Origin: Massilia eurypsychrophila | GTDB lineage: Bacteria > Pseudomonadota > Gammaproteobacteria > Burkholderiales > Burkholderiaceae_D | Assembly (NCBI RefSeq): GCF_002760655.1 | Contig: NZ_PDOC01000002.1 | Location: 496,001-560,000, forward strand | Length of the DNA: 64,000 nt | Direction: 5' to 3' | In this document: positions 1 to 7,825 of the stretch, in pieces | How positions within the stretch are numbered: the stretch's first letter is position 1 | How the letters are laid out: every line of letters starts with the position of its first letter | Position numbers and translations under genes: made by a program | Notes under the pieces: model-generated | The model's database searches: none | What the model was told of the DNA's origin: nothing | Seen by the model: only the letters and a program-made list of their open reading frames with translations

Positions 1-2749
1 GGCAATACACCTACAACAGCGCCGGCAAACTGCTGACCCGCACCGGACCCGCCGACGCGCTCGGCAACCGCGACGCGCTGCGGCTCACTTATTACGCCGA
101 CACCACGGGCGACCACACTACTGGCGACCTCGCCACGGCAACCAACGGCGCCGGCGAAGTCACGCAGCTTCGCGAATACAGCAAAGACGGCCTGGCGACC
201 AACATCAAGCTGCCAAACGGGCAAATTATCAAGCTCGAATACGGCGCGCGCCAGCGGCTGGCGTCACGAACGGTCGAGGACGGCAGCGGCGCGGCCGAAA
301 CCGCGCGCTATCAATATGACGATGCCGGCCAGCTCACCCGCGTTATCGCCGCCGATGGCACGTCGATGGAGTACGTCTACGATGCGGCGCACCGCCTTAC
401 CGACCTGCGCGACGGCGCCGGCCACACCGTCCACTTCACGCTCGACAACATCGGCAACGTGGTCAAACAGGATGTGCGCGATGCGAGGGGCGAGTTGGTA
501 GCTACTTCAAAGCGCACGTACGATGCGCTTAACCGGCTGCAGAAAGAGCAGCGCGACGATCAGGATCCAGGCGTGAGCTACGCCTACGACCGTGGCGGCA
601 ACCTGACCAAGGTGATCGATCCGCTCGGCCGCGCGACGACCCAGGTTTTCGATAGATACAATCGGGTGATGACGCAGATTCTCCCACCCCCAGCGCCAGG
701 CGCCGCCGCACCAGTGATCGGTTTCGGCTACTCGCATCAGGACGATCTGCTTTCCGTGACCGATCCACGGAAACTGACGACACGCTACACCGTGGACGGA
801 CTCGGCCAGCAAACCAGCATCGTCACCCGGACACGGGAACAACGACCATCAAGTTTGATGGCGCCGGCAATCCCGACTTCAGCACCGCCGCCGCCGCCCG
901 CAAGACAATTTATCGATTCGATGCAGCGCACCGTCTGACTCAACTTGGCAGCAGTACTTTCGAATACGGCAAAGACGGCAGCGGCGCGACCGGGCGGCTG
1001 ACGAAAGTGACCGACGCATCCGGACAGACCAGCTACACCTACGACGGCTTCGGCCGTCTGTTGAGCAAAGCGCAGTCGGTAGGGGCCGGTGCTTCAGCGA
1101 AAATATTCGCTACTGCCTACACCTACGGCACTACCGGAAGCAGCGTCGGCAACGTAACGTCGATGACCTACCCCAGCGGGAACCGCATTGACTACACATA
1201 TGGCGCAGACGGTCGCGTGCAGAGCCTGGTTTTGACAGCGCCGGGCGCGAGTCCGGTAAAAATTCTCGGCGACATCCGCTATCTCCCGTTCGGTACAGTG
1301 CGTGGTTGGACGTGGGGAAACAGCAGCACCGCTAGCCCGAACATTTACGAGCGCGAATACGATTTGGACGGCAGGGTCATCAGCTATCCGTTGGGCCATC
1401 CCGCCAGCGGTGGCACAGTGCGCTCGCTGAGCTACGACTCTGCAGGGCGAATCAGAGCGACCAAACACACCGGCGCTGCGGGTGCCGCACTGCTTGACCA
1501 GCGCTACGACTACGAGGGCCTCGATCGGCTGATCGCGTTCGACAGCGCCAACACCATGCAGCGTTTCCAGTACGATGCCAACGGCAACCGGACCCGGGCG
1601 ACGTTCGGCGCGACTACTTACCTCAACACGATCAACGGCGCCAGCAACCGACTTACCAGTACTACCGGACCGGCGCCAGCAAAGCAGAACTCTTACGATG
1701 CAACGGGAAATCTGGTGAACGACGGGACGATTCTGTATAAATACGGGATTGACGGCCGGTTAAGTGGGGTCGTTCGCGGCGGGATCACGACGGGGTATCG
1801 GTACAACGGCGTGGGACAGCGGGTGGCGAAGACAGTAACTGCTGGTGTCGCAGTGCACTATGCGTACGAGGAATCCGGCCGACTGTTGGGCGAGTACGAT
1901 GCCGCAGGGAAGACCACACAGGAGACTGTGTATCTGGGCGACTTGCCCGTTGCCGTGTTGAAGCCAAGTGATGCCAATGCCGGCACCACCAGGCTTGCAA
2001 CGGTTGGGATTCACTACGCCTACGCCGATCACTTATCCGCACCTAGAGTGCTGACGCGTGCGGTCGACAACAAGATGGTTTGGCGCTGGGATAGTGCAGA
2101 TCCATTCGGGCTCAATCAGCCTGACGAAAACCCGGCCCGCCTCAGCGCTTTCAACTACAACCCGCGATTTCCCGGACAAGTATTCGATAAGGAAGCGAAC
2201 AATCACTATAACTACTTCAGGGATTATGATCCACAGACTGGGCGGTACGTGCAGTCTGATCCGATCGGGCTAGGAGGCGGTTTGAATACGTATGGGTATG
2301 TTGGTGGTAACCCGGTAAACTGGGCAGATCCATTCGGACTGGCGCCAGGTGATCGCTACAAAACTGCAGACGCTGCGGGGATTCAAGCGATCCGGGACAT
2401 CAATCCCACGTCAATAGCGCGGAATCAAGAGTTCGCCGGACGTGTGTACAGGAGTAAAGATGGGTCCTTTAGCTACACGCCGCCGATTCCCGGCAAACGC
2501 GCTAGCGCCGATTTTGGTTCATGCCCACCGGGAACCGAGAACGCTGGCCAATACCATACTCATGGAGCTGACTCAAATGGCAGGAATCACGACTATGTGT
2601 TTTCAAATCCTGATATGGAGTGGTCCGAAAAAGAGAATGTTCCTTCTTACTTGGGCGTGCCAAATGGTGTAATCGGAAAATACACTCCCGTCAAAGGCGG
2701 CGCCCATCGTTCAGGTTCAGCTTTCCCTATCGGCTCAGGTGCAAAATGA
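1..2749 (+). pseudogene. Rhs/YD-repeat polymorphic toxin, 3' part, frameshifted; DUF4329 tip
   Basis: This is the C-terminal part of an Rhs protein, which builds a YD-repeat shell around a toxic C-terminal tip. The gene is already open at position 3 and its start lies outside the window. YD repeats (such as YTYNSAGK, YVYDAAHRLT, YTYDGFGRL) run through both halves. The reading frame from position 3 ends at 938, while the downstream frame is open through about 827-2749. The break is near 825, where ATC-GTC-AC-CCG-GAC lacks one base needed for the usual I-V-S-P-D-T-G. The core ends with RYVQSDPIGLGGGLNTYGYV and NPVNWADPFGLA at about 2245-2345. The variable tip (INPTSIARNQEFAGRVY, QYHTHGADSNG, SYLGVPNGVIGKYTP) matches DUF4329. 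The stop overlaps the immunity gene start as ATGA. The break may be a real mutation or a sequencing error. Confidence 0.88.
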
Positions 2750-3090
2750 AATTTTTTAAATATCTACTGATTGCGCTTCAGCTCTTCCTTGTGACCGCGA
2801 CGTGGGTCAGTGCTCAAGAATCACTGAAGCAAAGCGATTCCACGCCAGGCTACGTTCCTAAGGAAGGGTTTATCCCGGACCGCAGGACCGCTATTGCCGT
2901 TGCTATTGCGGTCTTGATTCCCATCTACGGCGAAGAAGAAGTCCGCGAAAACCGTCCATTTGTCGCTACGTTAAAAGGTGGGAAGTGGACCGTAACCGGA
3001 TCGCTCCCAAAAAACATGGTCGGTGGCGTGCCTGAGGTCCAACTCTCAAAGTCCAACGGGAAGATTTTGAAAATCAGCGCTGGCAAGTAG
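2746..3090 (+). CDS. NTF2-fold immunity protein for the Rhs tip
   Basis: A 114-residue protein with an N-terminal signal peptide (hydrophobic KYLLIALQLFLVTATWVSA). The mature part carries GYVPKEGFIPD, AVLIPIYGEEEV and NMVGGVPEVQLSK-NGKILKI, the pattern of the NTF2-fold immunity family. Its ATG overlaps the Rhs stop codon (ATGA), so the toxin tip and its antidote are translationally coupled. The signal peptide suggests it neutralises the tip in the periplasm; that is inference. The AT-rich codon use differs from the flanking housekeeping genes and fits exchange by tip swapping. Confidence 0.82.
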   Translation: MKFFKYLLIALQLFLVTATWVSAQESLKQSDSTPGYVPKEGFIPDRRTAIAVAIAVLIPIYGEEEVRENRPFVATLKGGKWTVTGSLPKNMVGGVPEVQLSKSNGKILKISAGK

Positions 3091-3208
3091 GCTCGCACTG
3101 CCGGGGAGCGATGTCCGGAATATCGAGAAAATTCTGGCGCGGGCCATTTGGAGGCGCACCTCTGGCGGCCCTTACGTCGCCCCATAAGTTCATGACGATT
3201 GTCTATAT

Positions 3209-3304
3209 ATGAAAACTACCTTTCGCAGAGCCGTCATCCTCGTCGGCGGAGTTCTTGGGATCGCCATTTTTGCAAGCATGTTGAGAACGTATGCTACCGA
3301 TTAA
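3209..3304 (+). CDS. 31-residue membrane peptide ORF, doubtful
   Basis: A short ORF (MKTTFRRAVILVGGVLGIAI then FASMLRTYATD) with one hydrophobic stretch after a basic start, like a signal anchor. It lies between the first immunity gene and the decayed second Rhs tip. No strong ribosome-binding site is seen, and it may be debris of a longer gene. No function can be assigned. Confidence 0.25.
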   Translation: MKTTFRRAVILVGGVLGIAIFASMLRTYATD

Positions 3305-3330
3305 TGCTGGCCGCGATGAGCGTGTATTTG

Positions 3331-3522
3331 AAACCGCCCACCCATGGCGCGTACAAGGAAAACTACAGGAATGAGGCGTTATCCGGGAACGACCAAACTT
3401 TTAGTGATGGGGAAGGAGTGCCATCGTAGCTCGGTACTCCAACCGGCAACATCTGGAAGTACACCTCGAATGGGTCACCGTACGGTGGAAAAGCGAAAAA
3501 AATTGGACAGTGTGCGAAATGA
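3331..3522 (+). pseudogene. Remnant of a second Rhs DUF4329 toxin tip
   Basis: The forward frame ending at TGA 3520-3522 reads THGAYKENYRNEALSGND, then SDGEGVPS, a TAG stop at 3427-3429, then LGTPTGNIWKYTSNGSPYGG and AKKIGQCAK. It aligns with the intact tip upstream: THGADSNGRNHDYVFSNPD, SEKENVPS-Y-LGVPNGVIGKYT, and a final AK before the stop. The TAG stands where the homologue has Tyr, so a Tyr-to-stop change is likely. The fragment has no YD-repeat core and no start codon of its own. It ends in the same ATGA overlap with an immunity gene as the intact module, so it is probably a displaced orphan tip. Confidence 0.78.
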
Positions 3523-3989
3523 AATCGATTAAATCTGCGGCATGCATCGTGATTACGGTGTGCTTCAGCATCGCAAATTCCTATGCCGATAGCAACTTGA
3601 AACAACAGTTTGTACAGAAGGATGGCGTAATCCCCAAGGACGGATACGTCCCAAAAGAGGGATTCGTCCCTGACGCTGCGACAGCCACCGCGGTCGGGCT
3701 GGCCGTGCTAACGCCGATTTATGGCCGTGACGTTATTGAGCCCCAGAAGCCACTCAAAGCTGTCTTGGTGGGAAACGTCTGGGTAGTGATGGGTACCCTC
3801 AAGAGCAATTCAGTCGGAGGCGTTGCCGAACTAAATATTTCGAGGAAAAATGGGGCAATACTGCGAGTAATTCATGGAAAATATGGCCCTAACTCGGTTG
3901 GATTGCTGTGCGCCCCACCGCCGCTCGCAGCCAACTGTCAAATTCCACTCTTAGCCGGACCGTGCGCGCACGCGGCGGCGCCAAGGTAG
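3519..3989 (+). CDS. NTF2-fold immunity protein, second copy, extended C-terminus
   Basis: A paralogue of the 2746-3090 protein. It has a signal peptide (AACIVITVCFSIANSYA), then GYVPKEGFVPDAAT, AVLTPIYGRDVIEPQKP and NSVGGVAELNISRKNGAILR. The start is the ATG that overlaps the stop of the decayed tip; a start nine bases earlier is possible. The family normally ends soon after the GAILRVIHGK stretch, as the first copy does (ISAGK). This one continues for about 30 unrelated residues rich in Ala, Pro and Cys, so the original stop was probably lost by recombination. It also has an internal duplication (KDGVIPKDGYVPKEGFVPD). It may still give immunity to siblings carrying the second tip. Confidence 0.75.
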   Translation: MKSIKSAACIVITVCFSIANSYADSNLKQQFVQKDGVIPKDGYVPKEGFVPDAATATAVGLAVLTPIYGRDVIEPQKPLKAVLVGNVWVVMGTLKSNSVGGVAELNISRKNGAILRVIHGKYGPNSVGLLCAPPPLAANCQIPLLAGPCAHAAAPR

Positions 3990-4017
3990 AATGTCGGCTC
4001 ATTTCGAAAGAGTGCCC

Positions 4018-4521
4018 ATGCCGAATACCTGGAAACCGTCCGTCACCGTCGCCGCCGTCATCGAACGCGATGGCCGCTTTCTGCTGATCGAAGAAGAGAC
4101 CAGCGAAGGCGTGAAGCTGAACCAGCCGGCCGGCCACCTCGATCCGCACGAGTCGCTCGAACAGGCGGTGGTGCGCGAGGTGCTCGAAGAGACGGCGCAC
4201 GACTTCACGCCGACGGCGCTGGTGGGCATGTACATGTCGCGCTACACCTCCAAGCGGCGCGGCACCGACGTGACGTACCTGCGCTTCACCTTTTGCGGCA
4301 CGCCCGGCATGGAGCACGACGTGCCGCTCGATCACGGCATCATCCGCACGCTGTGGATGACGCGCGACGAAATCGCCGCCTGCGAAGAGCGCCACCGCAG
4401 CCCGATCGTGCTGCGCTGCGTCGACGACTACCTGGCCGGCCTGCGCGCCCCTTTGGCCCTGCTGCACACCCACGCCTCGATCTTCGAGGGCGGGCTTACA
4501 TTAAAGACGGACGTGACATGA
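4018..4521 (+). CDS. nudJ: NUDIX hydrolase, NudJ-type phosphatase
   Basis: A NUDIX hydrolase of 167 residues. The Nudix box G-x5-E-x7-REVLEE-T spans about residues 39-61 ([20 protein letters not shown]). The NudJ family removes phosphates from nucleoside di/triphosphates and thiamine pyrimidine pyrophosphate. The stop overlaps the mnmA start (ATGA), and nudJ-mnmA is a known neighbour pair in proteobacteria. The start was set at [11 protein letters not shown], which matches family N-termini and has GAAAGAG upstream. An in-frame ATG at 3991 would add nine residues and cannot be excluded. Confidence 0.88.
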   Translation: MPNTWKPSVTVAAVIERDGRFLLIEEETSEGVKLNQPAGHLDPHESLEQAVVREVLEETAHDFTPTALVGMYMSRYTSKRRGTDVTYLRFTFCGTPGMEHDVPLDHGIIRTLWMTRDEIAACEERHRSPIVLRCVDDYLAGLRAPLALLHTHASIFEGGLTLKTDVT

Positions 4522-5621
4522 GCAAGAAAAAAGTCGTGATCGGGATGTCGGGCGGTGTCGACTCCTCGGTGGCGGCGTGGATGCTGAAGGAACAAGGCTA
4601 CGAAGTGATCGGCCTGTTCATGAAGAACTGGGAAGACGACGACGATTCCGAATTCTGCTCCTCGCGCCAGGACTGGATCGACGCGGCCAGCGTGGCCGAC
4701 GTTGTCGGAGTCGACATCGAGGCAGTCAATTTCGCCGCCGAGTACAAGGACCGCGTGTTCGCCGAATTCCTGCGCGAGTACCAGGCCGGCCGCACGCCGA
4801 ACCCGGACGTGCTGTGCAACGCCGAGATCAAGTTCAAGGCTTTTCTCGACCATGCGATGCACCTCGGCGCCGACCTGATCGCCACCGGCCACTACGCGCG
4901 CGTGCGCGAAAACGCCGGCAAGTTCGAGCTGCTAAAGGCGGTCGACGCCACCAAGGACCAGAGCTACTTCCTGCACCGGCTGAACCAGGCGCAGTTATCC
5001 AAGACCTTGTTCCCGCTTGGCGAAATCCCGAAGACCGAAGTGCGCAAGCTGGCCGAAAAACTGGCTCTGCCGAACGCGGCGAAGAAGGATTCGACCGGCA
5101 TCTGCTTCATCGGCGAGCGGCCGTTCCGCGATTTCCTGAACCGCTACCTGTCGTACAAGCCGGGGCCGATGAAGCTCGATGACGGCACCACCGTCGGCGA
5201 GCATGTCGGGCTGTCGTTCTACACGCTCGGCCAGAGGAAGGGCATCGGCATCGGCGGCCTGAAGACGCACCGCAACGCCGACGGCACCAGCGAGCCTTGG
5301 TTCGTCGCGCGCAAGGACATCGAGAACAACACCTTGTACATCGTGCAGGGACACGACCATCCGTGGCTGCTGTCGTCATCGCTGGTGGCGGCGCAGGCGA
5401 GCTGGGTGGCCGGCGTGGCGCCCGAGGCGCGCCTGATGGCGGCCAAGACGCGCTACCGCCAGGCCGACGTGGCCTGCGGCATCGTGCCAAGCGGCGACGA
5501 CCGCTTCGAGCTGCGCTTCGACGATCCGCAATGGGCGGCCACGCCCGGCCAGTCGGCGGTGCTGTACGACGGCGACGTGTGCCTCGGCGGCGGCATCATC
5601 GACAGCGTCACCGCGGTGTAG
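4518..5621 (+). CDS. mnmA: tRNA-specific 2-thiouridylase MnmA
   Basis: MnmA makes 2-thiouridine at the wobble position (U34) of tRNA-Lys, -Glu and -Gln, taking sulfur from the IscS/TusE relay. The 367-residue length is standard. The ATP-pyrophosphatase loop SGGVDSS is at residues 11-17. The catalytic cysteines are C100 (in NPDVLCN) and C196 (in STGICFIG), close to the E. coli C102/C199 pair. The start is fixed by the four-base overlap with nudJ. No anomalies were seen. Confidence 0.97.
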   Translation: MSKKKVVIGMSGGVDSSVAAWMLKEQGYEVIGLFMKNWEDDDDSEFCSSRQDWIDAASVADVVGVDIEAVNFAAEYKDRVFAEFLREYQAGRTPNPDVLCNAEIKFKAFLDHAMHLGADLIATGHYARVRENAGKFELLKAVDATKDQSYFLHRLNQAQLSKTLFPLGEIPKTEVRKLAEKLALPNAAKKDSTGICFIGERPFRDFLNRYLSYKPGPMKLDDGTTVGEHVGLSFYTLGQRKGIGIGGLKTHRNADGTSEPWFVARKDIENNTLYIVQGHDHPWLLSSSLVAAQASWVAGVAPEARLMAAKTRYRQADVACGIVPSGDDRFELRFDDPQWAATPGQSAVLYDGDVCLGGGIIDSVTAV

Positions 5622-5719
5622 CGCCATGCTGCCGGGTTTGACTGTCGGTTTACTTTACATCCTGGGCGCCTTATTGCCGCTAGGAATGTAAGTTCTTGAC
5701 ATTAATATCAATTTCCTGT

Positions 5720-5735
5720 TGGCACGATTACTGCT
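5720..5735 (+). promoter_or_regulatory. Sigma-54 (RpoN) promoter of the PEP-CTERM gene
   Basis: TGGCACGATTACTGCT matches TGGCAC-N5-TTGCW with one mismatch. GG (5721-5722) and GC (5733-5734) are separated by exactly 10 bases, as required for the -24/-12 elements. The predicted transcription start near 5746 leaves a leader of about 30 bases before the ATG at 5776. PEP-CTERM genes in other betaproteobacteria are known to depend on RpoN with PrsK/PrsR, which supports the call. A TTGACA at 5696-5701 has no matching -10. Confidence 0.72.
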
Positions 5736-5775
5736 CTACTGTCTGAGCAGTCTACAACTCACCTGGAAAAATATA

Positions 5776-6306
5776 ATGAACAAGAAATTCCTGTCAGCAT
5801 CCGTCGTTGCCGCCGTCGTACTCTTGAGCGCGATGCTTCCCGCGCAGGCTGCGCCAATCAACTACGCCTTGCGAAACGTAACTTTCACCGACGGCACCTC
5901 TGCCACCGGCAGCTTTGTATTCGACGCGGCGACCCACAAGTCGTCCGGTTACAGCATCGCCACCTCCCAGGGAACGTTGACGTCGTTTAACTGGGACCAA
6001 ACGAATAGCGGCCTGTACTTCGGCGGCGGGGCCGGCCCGAACAATTTCACGATCATCACGACCAACGGCCGTCGCGCTTTCAACTTTTCCTTCCTGGATC
6101 CGTTCACGGATGCCGGTGGAACGAACCTCATCAATATCGCCAGCACCTACGAATGCTATAACTGCAGCCCGTTTCGCCGGGTGAACGGTGGCTCCGTCAC
6201 CTCGATCGATGCGGTCGATGTACCGGAGCCGGGTACACTGCCGCTGGCGTTTGCGGCCATTGGCGTGCTTGGCTTCCTGCACCGCCGCCGGAATCAGGCC
6301 GCCTGA
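5776..6306 (+). CDS. PEP-CTERM sorting domain protein
   Basis: A secreted protein of 176 residues. It has a signal peptide (KKFLSASVVAAVVLLSAMLP ending at AQA) and a beta-rich middle with no recognised enzymatic motif. The tripartite C-terminal sorting signal is VPEPGTLP, a hydrophobic helix (LAFAAIGVLGFL) and HRRR. Exosortase is expected to cleave at the PEP motif and deliver the protein to the surface or extracellular polymer. The start was chosen at MNKKF because it begins a proper signal peptide and lies downstream of the sigma-54 promoter. The exosortase is not in this window. The middle region's function is unknown. Confidence 0.88.
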   Translation: MNKKFLSASVVAAVVLLSAMLPAQAAPINYALRNVTFTDGTSATGSFVFDAATHKSSGYSIATSQGTLTSFNWDQTNSGLYFGGGAGPNNFTIITTNGRRAFNFSFLDPFTDAGGTNLINIASTYECYNCSPFRRVNGGSVTSIDAVDVPEPGTLPLAFAAIGVLGFLHRRRNQAA

Positions 6307-6341
6307 TTTGGCGAGGCGGTAGCGCCGGTCACCGCGCCGGG

Positions 6342-7394
6342 TCAGTGACCATGTCGGTGATGGATATCCGGCGTATGCGCGTGCCCGTGCCTCAGTTCAG
6401 TGTGCGCATGCGCGTGGGTATGCGGCTCGGCGCCGTCCCACCCGTCTTCATGCTCGTGCTGGTGATGCCGGTCGTGGCGATGCGCATGCCCGTGCTCCAT
6501 TGGCTCGTGCGTGTGGGCGTGCTCATGACGCTCGGTCAGGTGCAGCCAGATACCGGCCGCCATCAGAACAGCAGCCAGCCAAAACGCCGCGCCAGGCGTT
6601 TCGCCAAGCAGCACCAGCGACAGCGCCACGCCGATGAACGGCCCGACCGCGAAATACGCACCGGTGCGCGCCGTGCCGAGATGGCGCAAAGCGAGCACAA
6701 ACAGCACCAGCGACAGCCCATAGCTGCAAAAGCCCAGCAAGGCGGCGACCAGCGTGGTGGCGACCGGCGGCAGCGCCTGGCCCAGTGTGAACGCCAGCAC
6801 CAGGTTGACGCTGCCGGCGACCAGTCCCTTGACGGCGGCAATCTGCACCGCATCGCTGGCCGAAATCTTGCGCGTCAGGTTGTTGTCGATGCCCCAGCAC
6901 AGGCAGGCGCCCAGGATAGCCAGGCCTGACCACGGTACGCCGCCCAGCGGCCCGCTCGGCCAGTTCAGCACGACGCTGCCGGCGACAATGAGCAGCATGC
7001 CGATGAATATGCGGCGATCGAAATTCTCCTTGAAGACGAACCACGCCAGTGCGGCGGTGAACACGCCCTCTGTGTTAAGCAGCAGCGAAGCGGTCGACGC
7101 CGCGGTGCTGGCCAATCCCGCCATCAGCATGATCGGTCCCATAATGCCGCCGAAAAGGGTCGCGCCCATCAGCCAGGGCCAATCGCGCGCCGTCAGGCGA
7201 TCCGCGCGGGCACCCGCCGATTTGCCGGCAAGCGCGCGGGCGCCGTACCACGCGATCAGGCCGATCCCGCTGCCAAGATAAAGCAGCGCGGCCAGCATGA
7301 TCGGCGGCGTTGCGCCGAGGAGGTTTTTTGCAAACGGCGCGCTGGCGCCGAACAAGATGGCTGCCATCAGCGCGTAAAGAACCCCTTGCTGCAT
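6342..7394 (-). CDS. DMT/EamA transporter with long His-rich C-terminal tail
   Basis: A 350-residue membrane protein with about ten hydrophobic helices in two EamA halves. The last 60 or so residues form a hydrophilic tail with runs such as HEHAHTHEPMEHGHAHRHD and HTHAHAHTELRHGHAH. Such tails bind Zn, Co, Ni or Cu in metal transporters, but are not a general EamA feature. It is the last gene of the metal-efflux operon; its ATG directly abuts the stop of the gene before it. It may export metal, or a metal complex, from the cytoplasm. Substrate and direction are inferred from context. Confidence 0.82.
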   Translation of the reverse strand: MQQGVLYALMAAILFGASAPFAKNLLGATPPIMLAALLYLGSGIGLIAWYGARALAGKSAGARADRLTARDWPWLMGATLFGGIMGPIMLMAGLASTAASTASLLLNTEGVFTAALAWFVFKENFDRRIFIGMLLIVAGSVVLNWPSGPLGGVPWSGLAILGACLCWGIDNNLTRKISASDAVQIAAVKGLVAGSVNLVLAFTLGQALPPVATTLVAALLGFCSYGLSLVLFVLALRHLGTARTGAYFAVGPFIGVALSLVLLGETPGAAFWLAAVLMAAGIWLHLTERHEHAHTHEPMEHGHAHRHDRHHQHEHEDGWDGAEPHTHAHAHTELRHGHAHTPDIHHRHGH

Positions 7395-7766
7395 TTACTT
7401 CACCGAAAAACGCACGCTGACCACGTCCTTGTTGGCGAACGTGACCGCCGCGACGGCCTTGTTGCCGCGTGCCAAACTGACGCCCTTGGCGACCAGCGTA
7501 TTGCTGCCGGATGCTGCGAGCGGCAGCACCGATTTGCTGGCGCCCTGCAGCACCGTCAGCGAGCCGCTCATGCCGGCGGTCGGCAAATCCTTGCCATGAT
7601 CGTCGACGTAAATGGTGGCGACGCCATCCTTGCTGACCAGTTCAAACGACAGGTCCCCCGCGCTTTGCACAATGCCGCCGTGTTTCGCTTTGCTGCCATG
7701 CGCCTGCGCGCCGCCGGCAAGGGCCAGGCTGAATGCCAACGTTGTCAGTCCAATTGCTTTCTTCAT
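7395..7766 (-). CDS. Small periplasmic protein of the metal-efflux operon
   Basis: A 123-residue protein with a clear signal peptide (KKAIGLTTLAFSLALAGGAQA). The mature protein starts with HGSKAKHGG, so it has two early histidines. The rest looks like a small beta-sandwich (LSFELVSKDGVATIYVDDHG). The start was chosen at the ATG preceded by GGAGAA (a TTG 12 bases upstream also fits the frame). It lies between the RND pump and the His-tailed transporter and may be a periplasmic metal-binding accessory. No named family was recognised. Confidence 0.75.
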   Translation of the reverse strand: MKKAIGLTTLAFSLALAGGAQAHGSKAKHGGIVQSAGDLSFELVSKDGVATIYVDDHGKDLPTAGMSGSLTVLQGASKSVLPLAASGSNTLVAKGVSLARGNKAVAAVTFANKDVVSVRFSVK

Positions 7767-7825
7767 GCTGTTCTCCAAAATGGGGCGGCTCGAAATCGGG
7801 CGCCGCCGCTAGGCCCGGATGATTG

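Noticed and set aside
815-840. Programmed frameshift in the Rhs gene
   Set aside because: No slippery heptamer or downstream structure is seen; a lost base in the expected Ser codon is the simpler reading.
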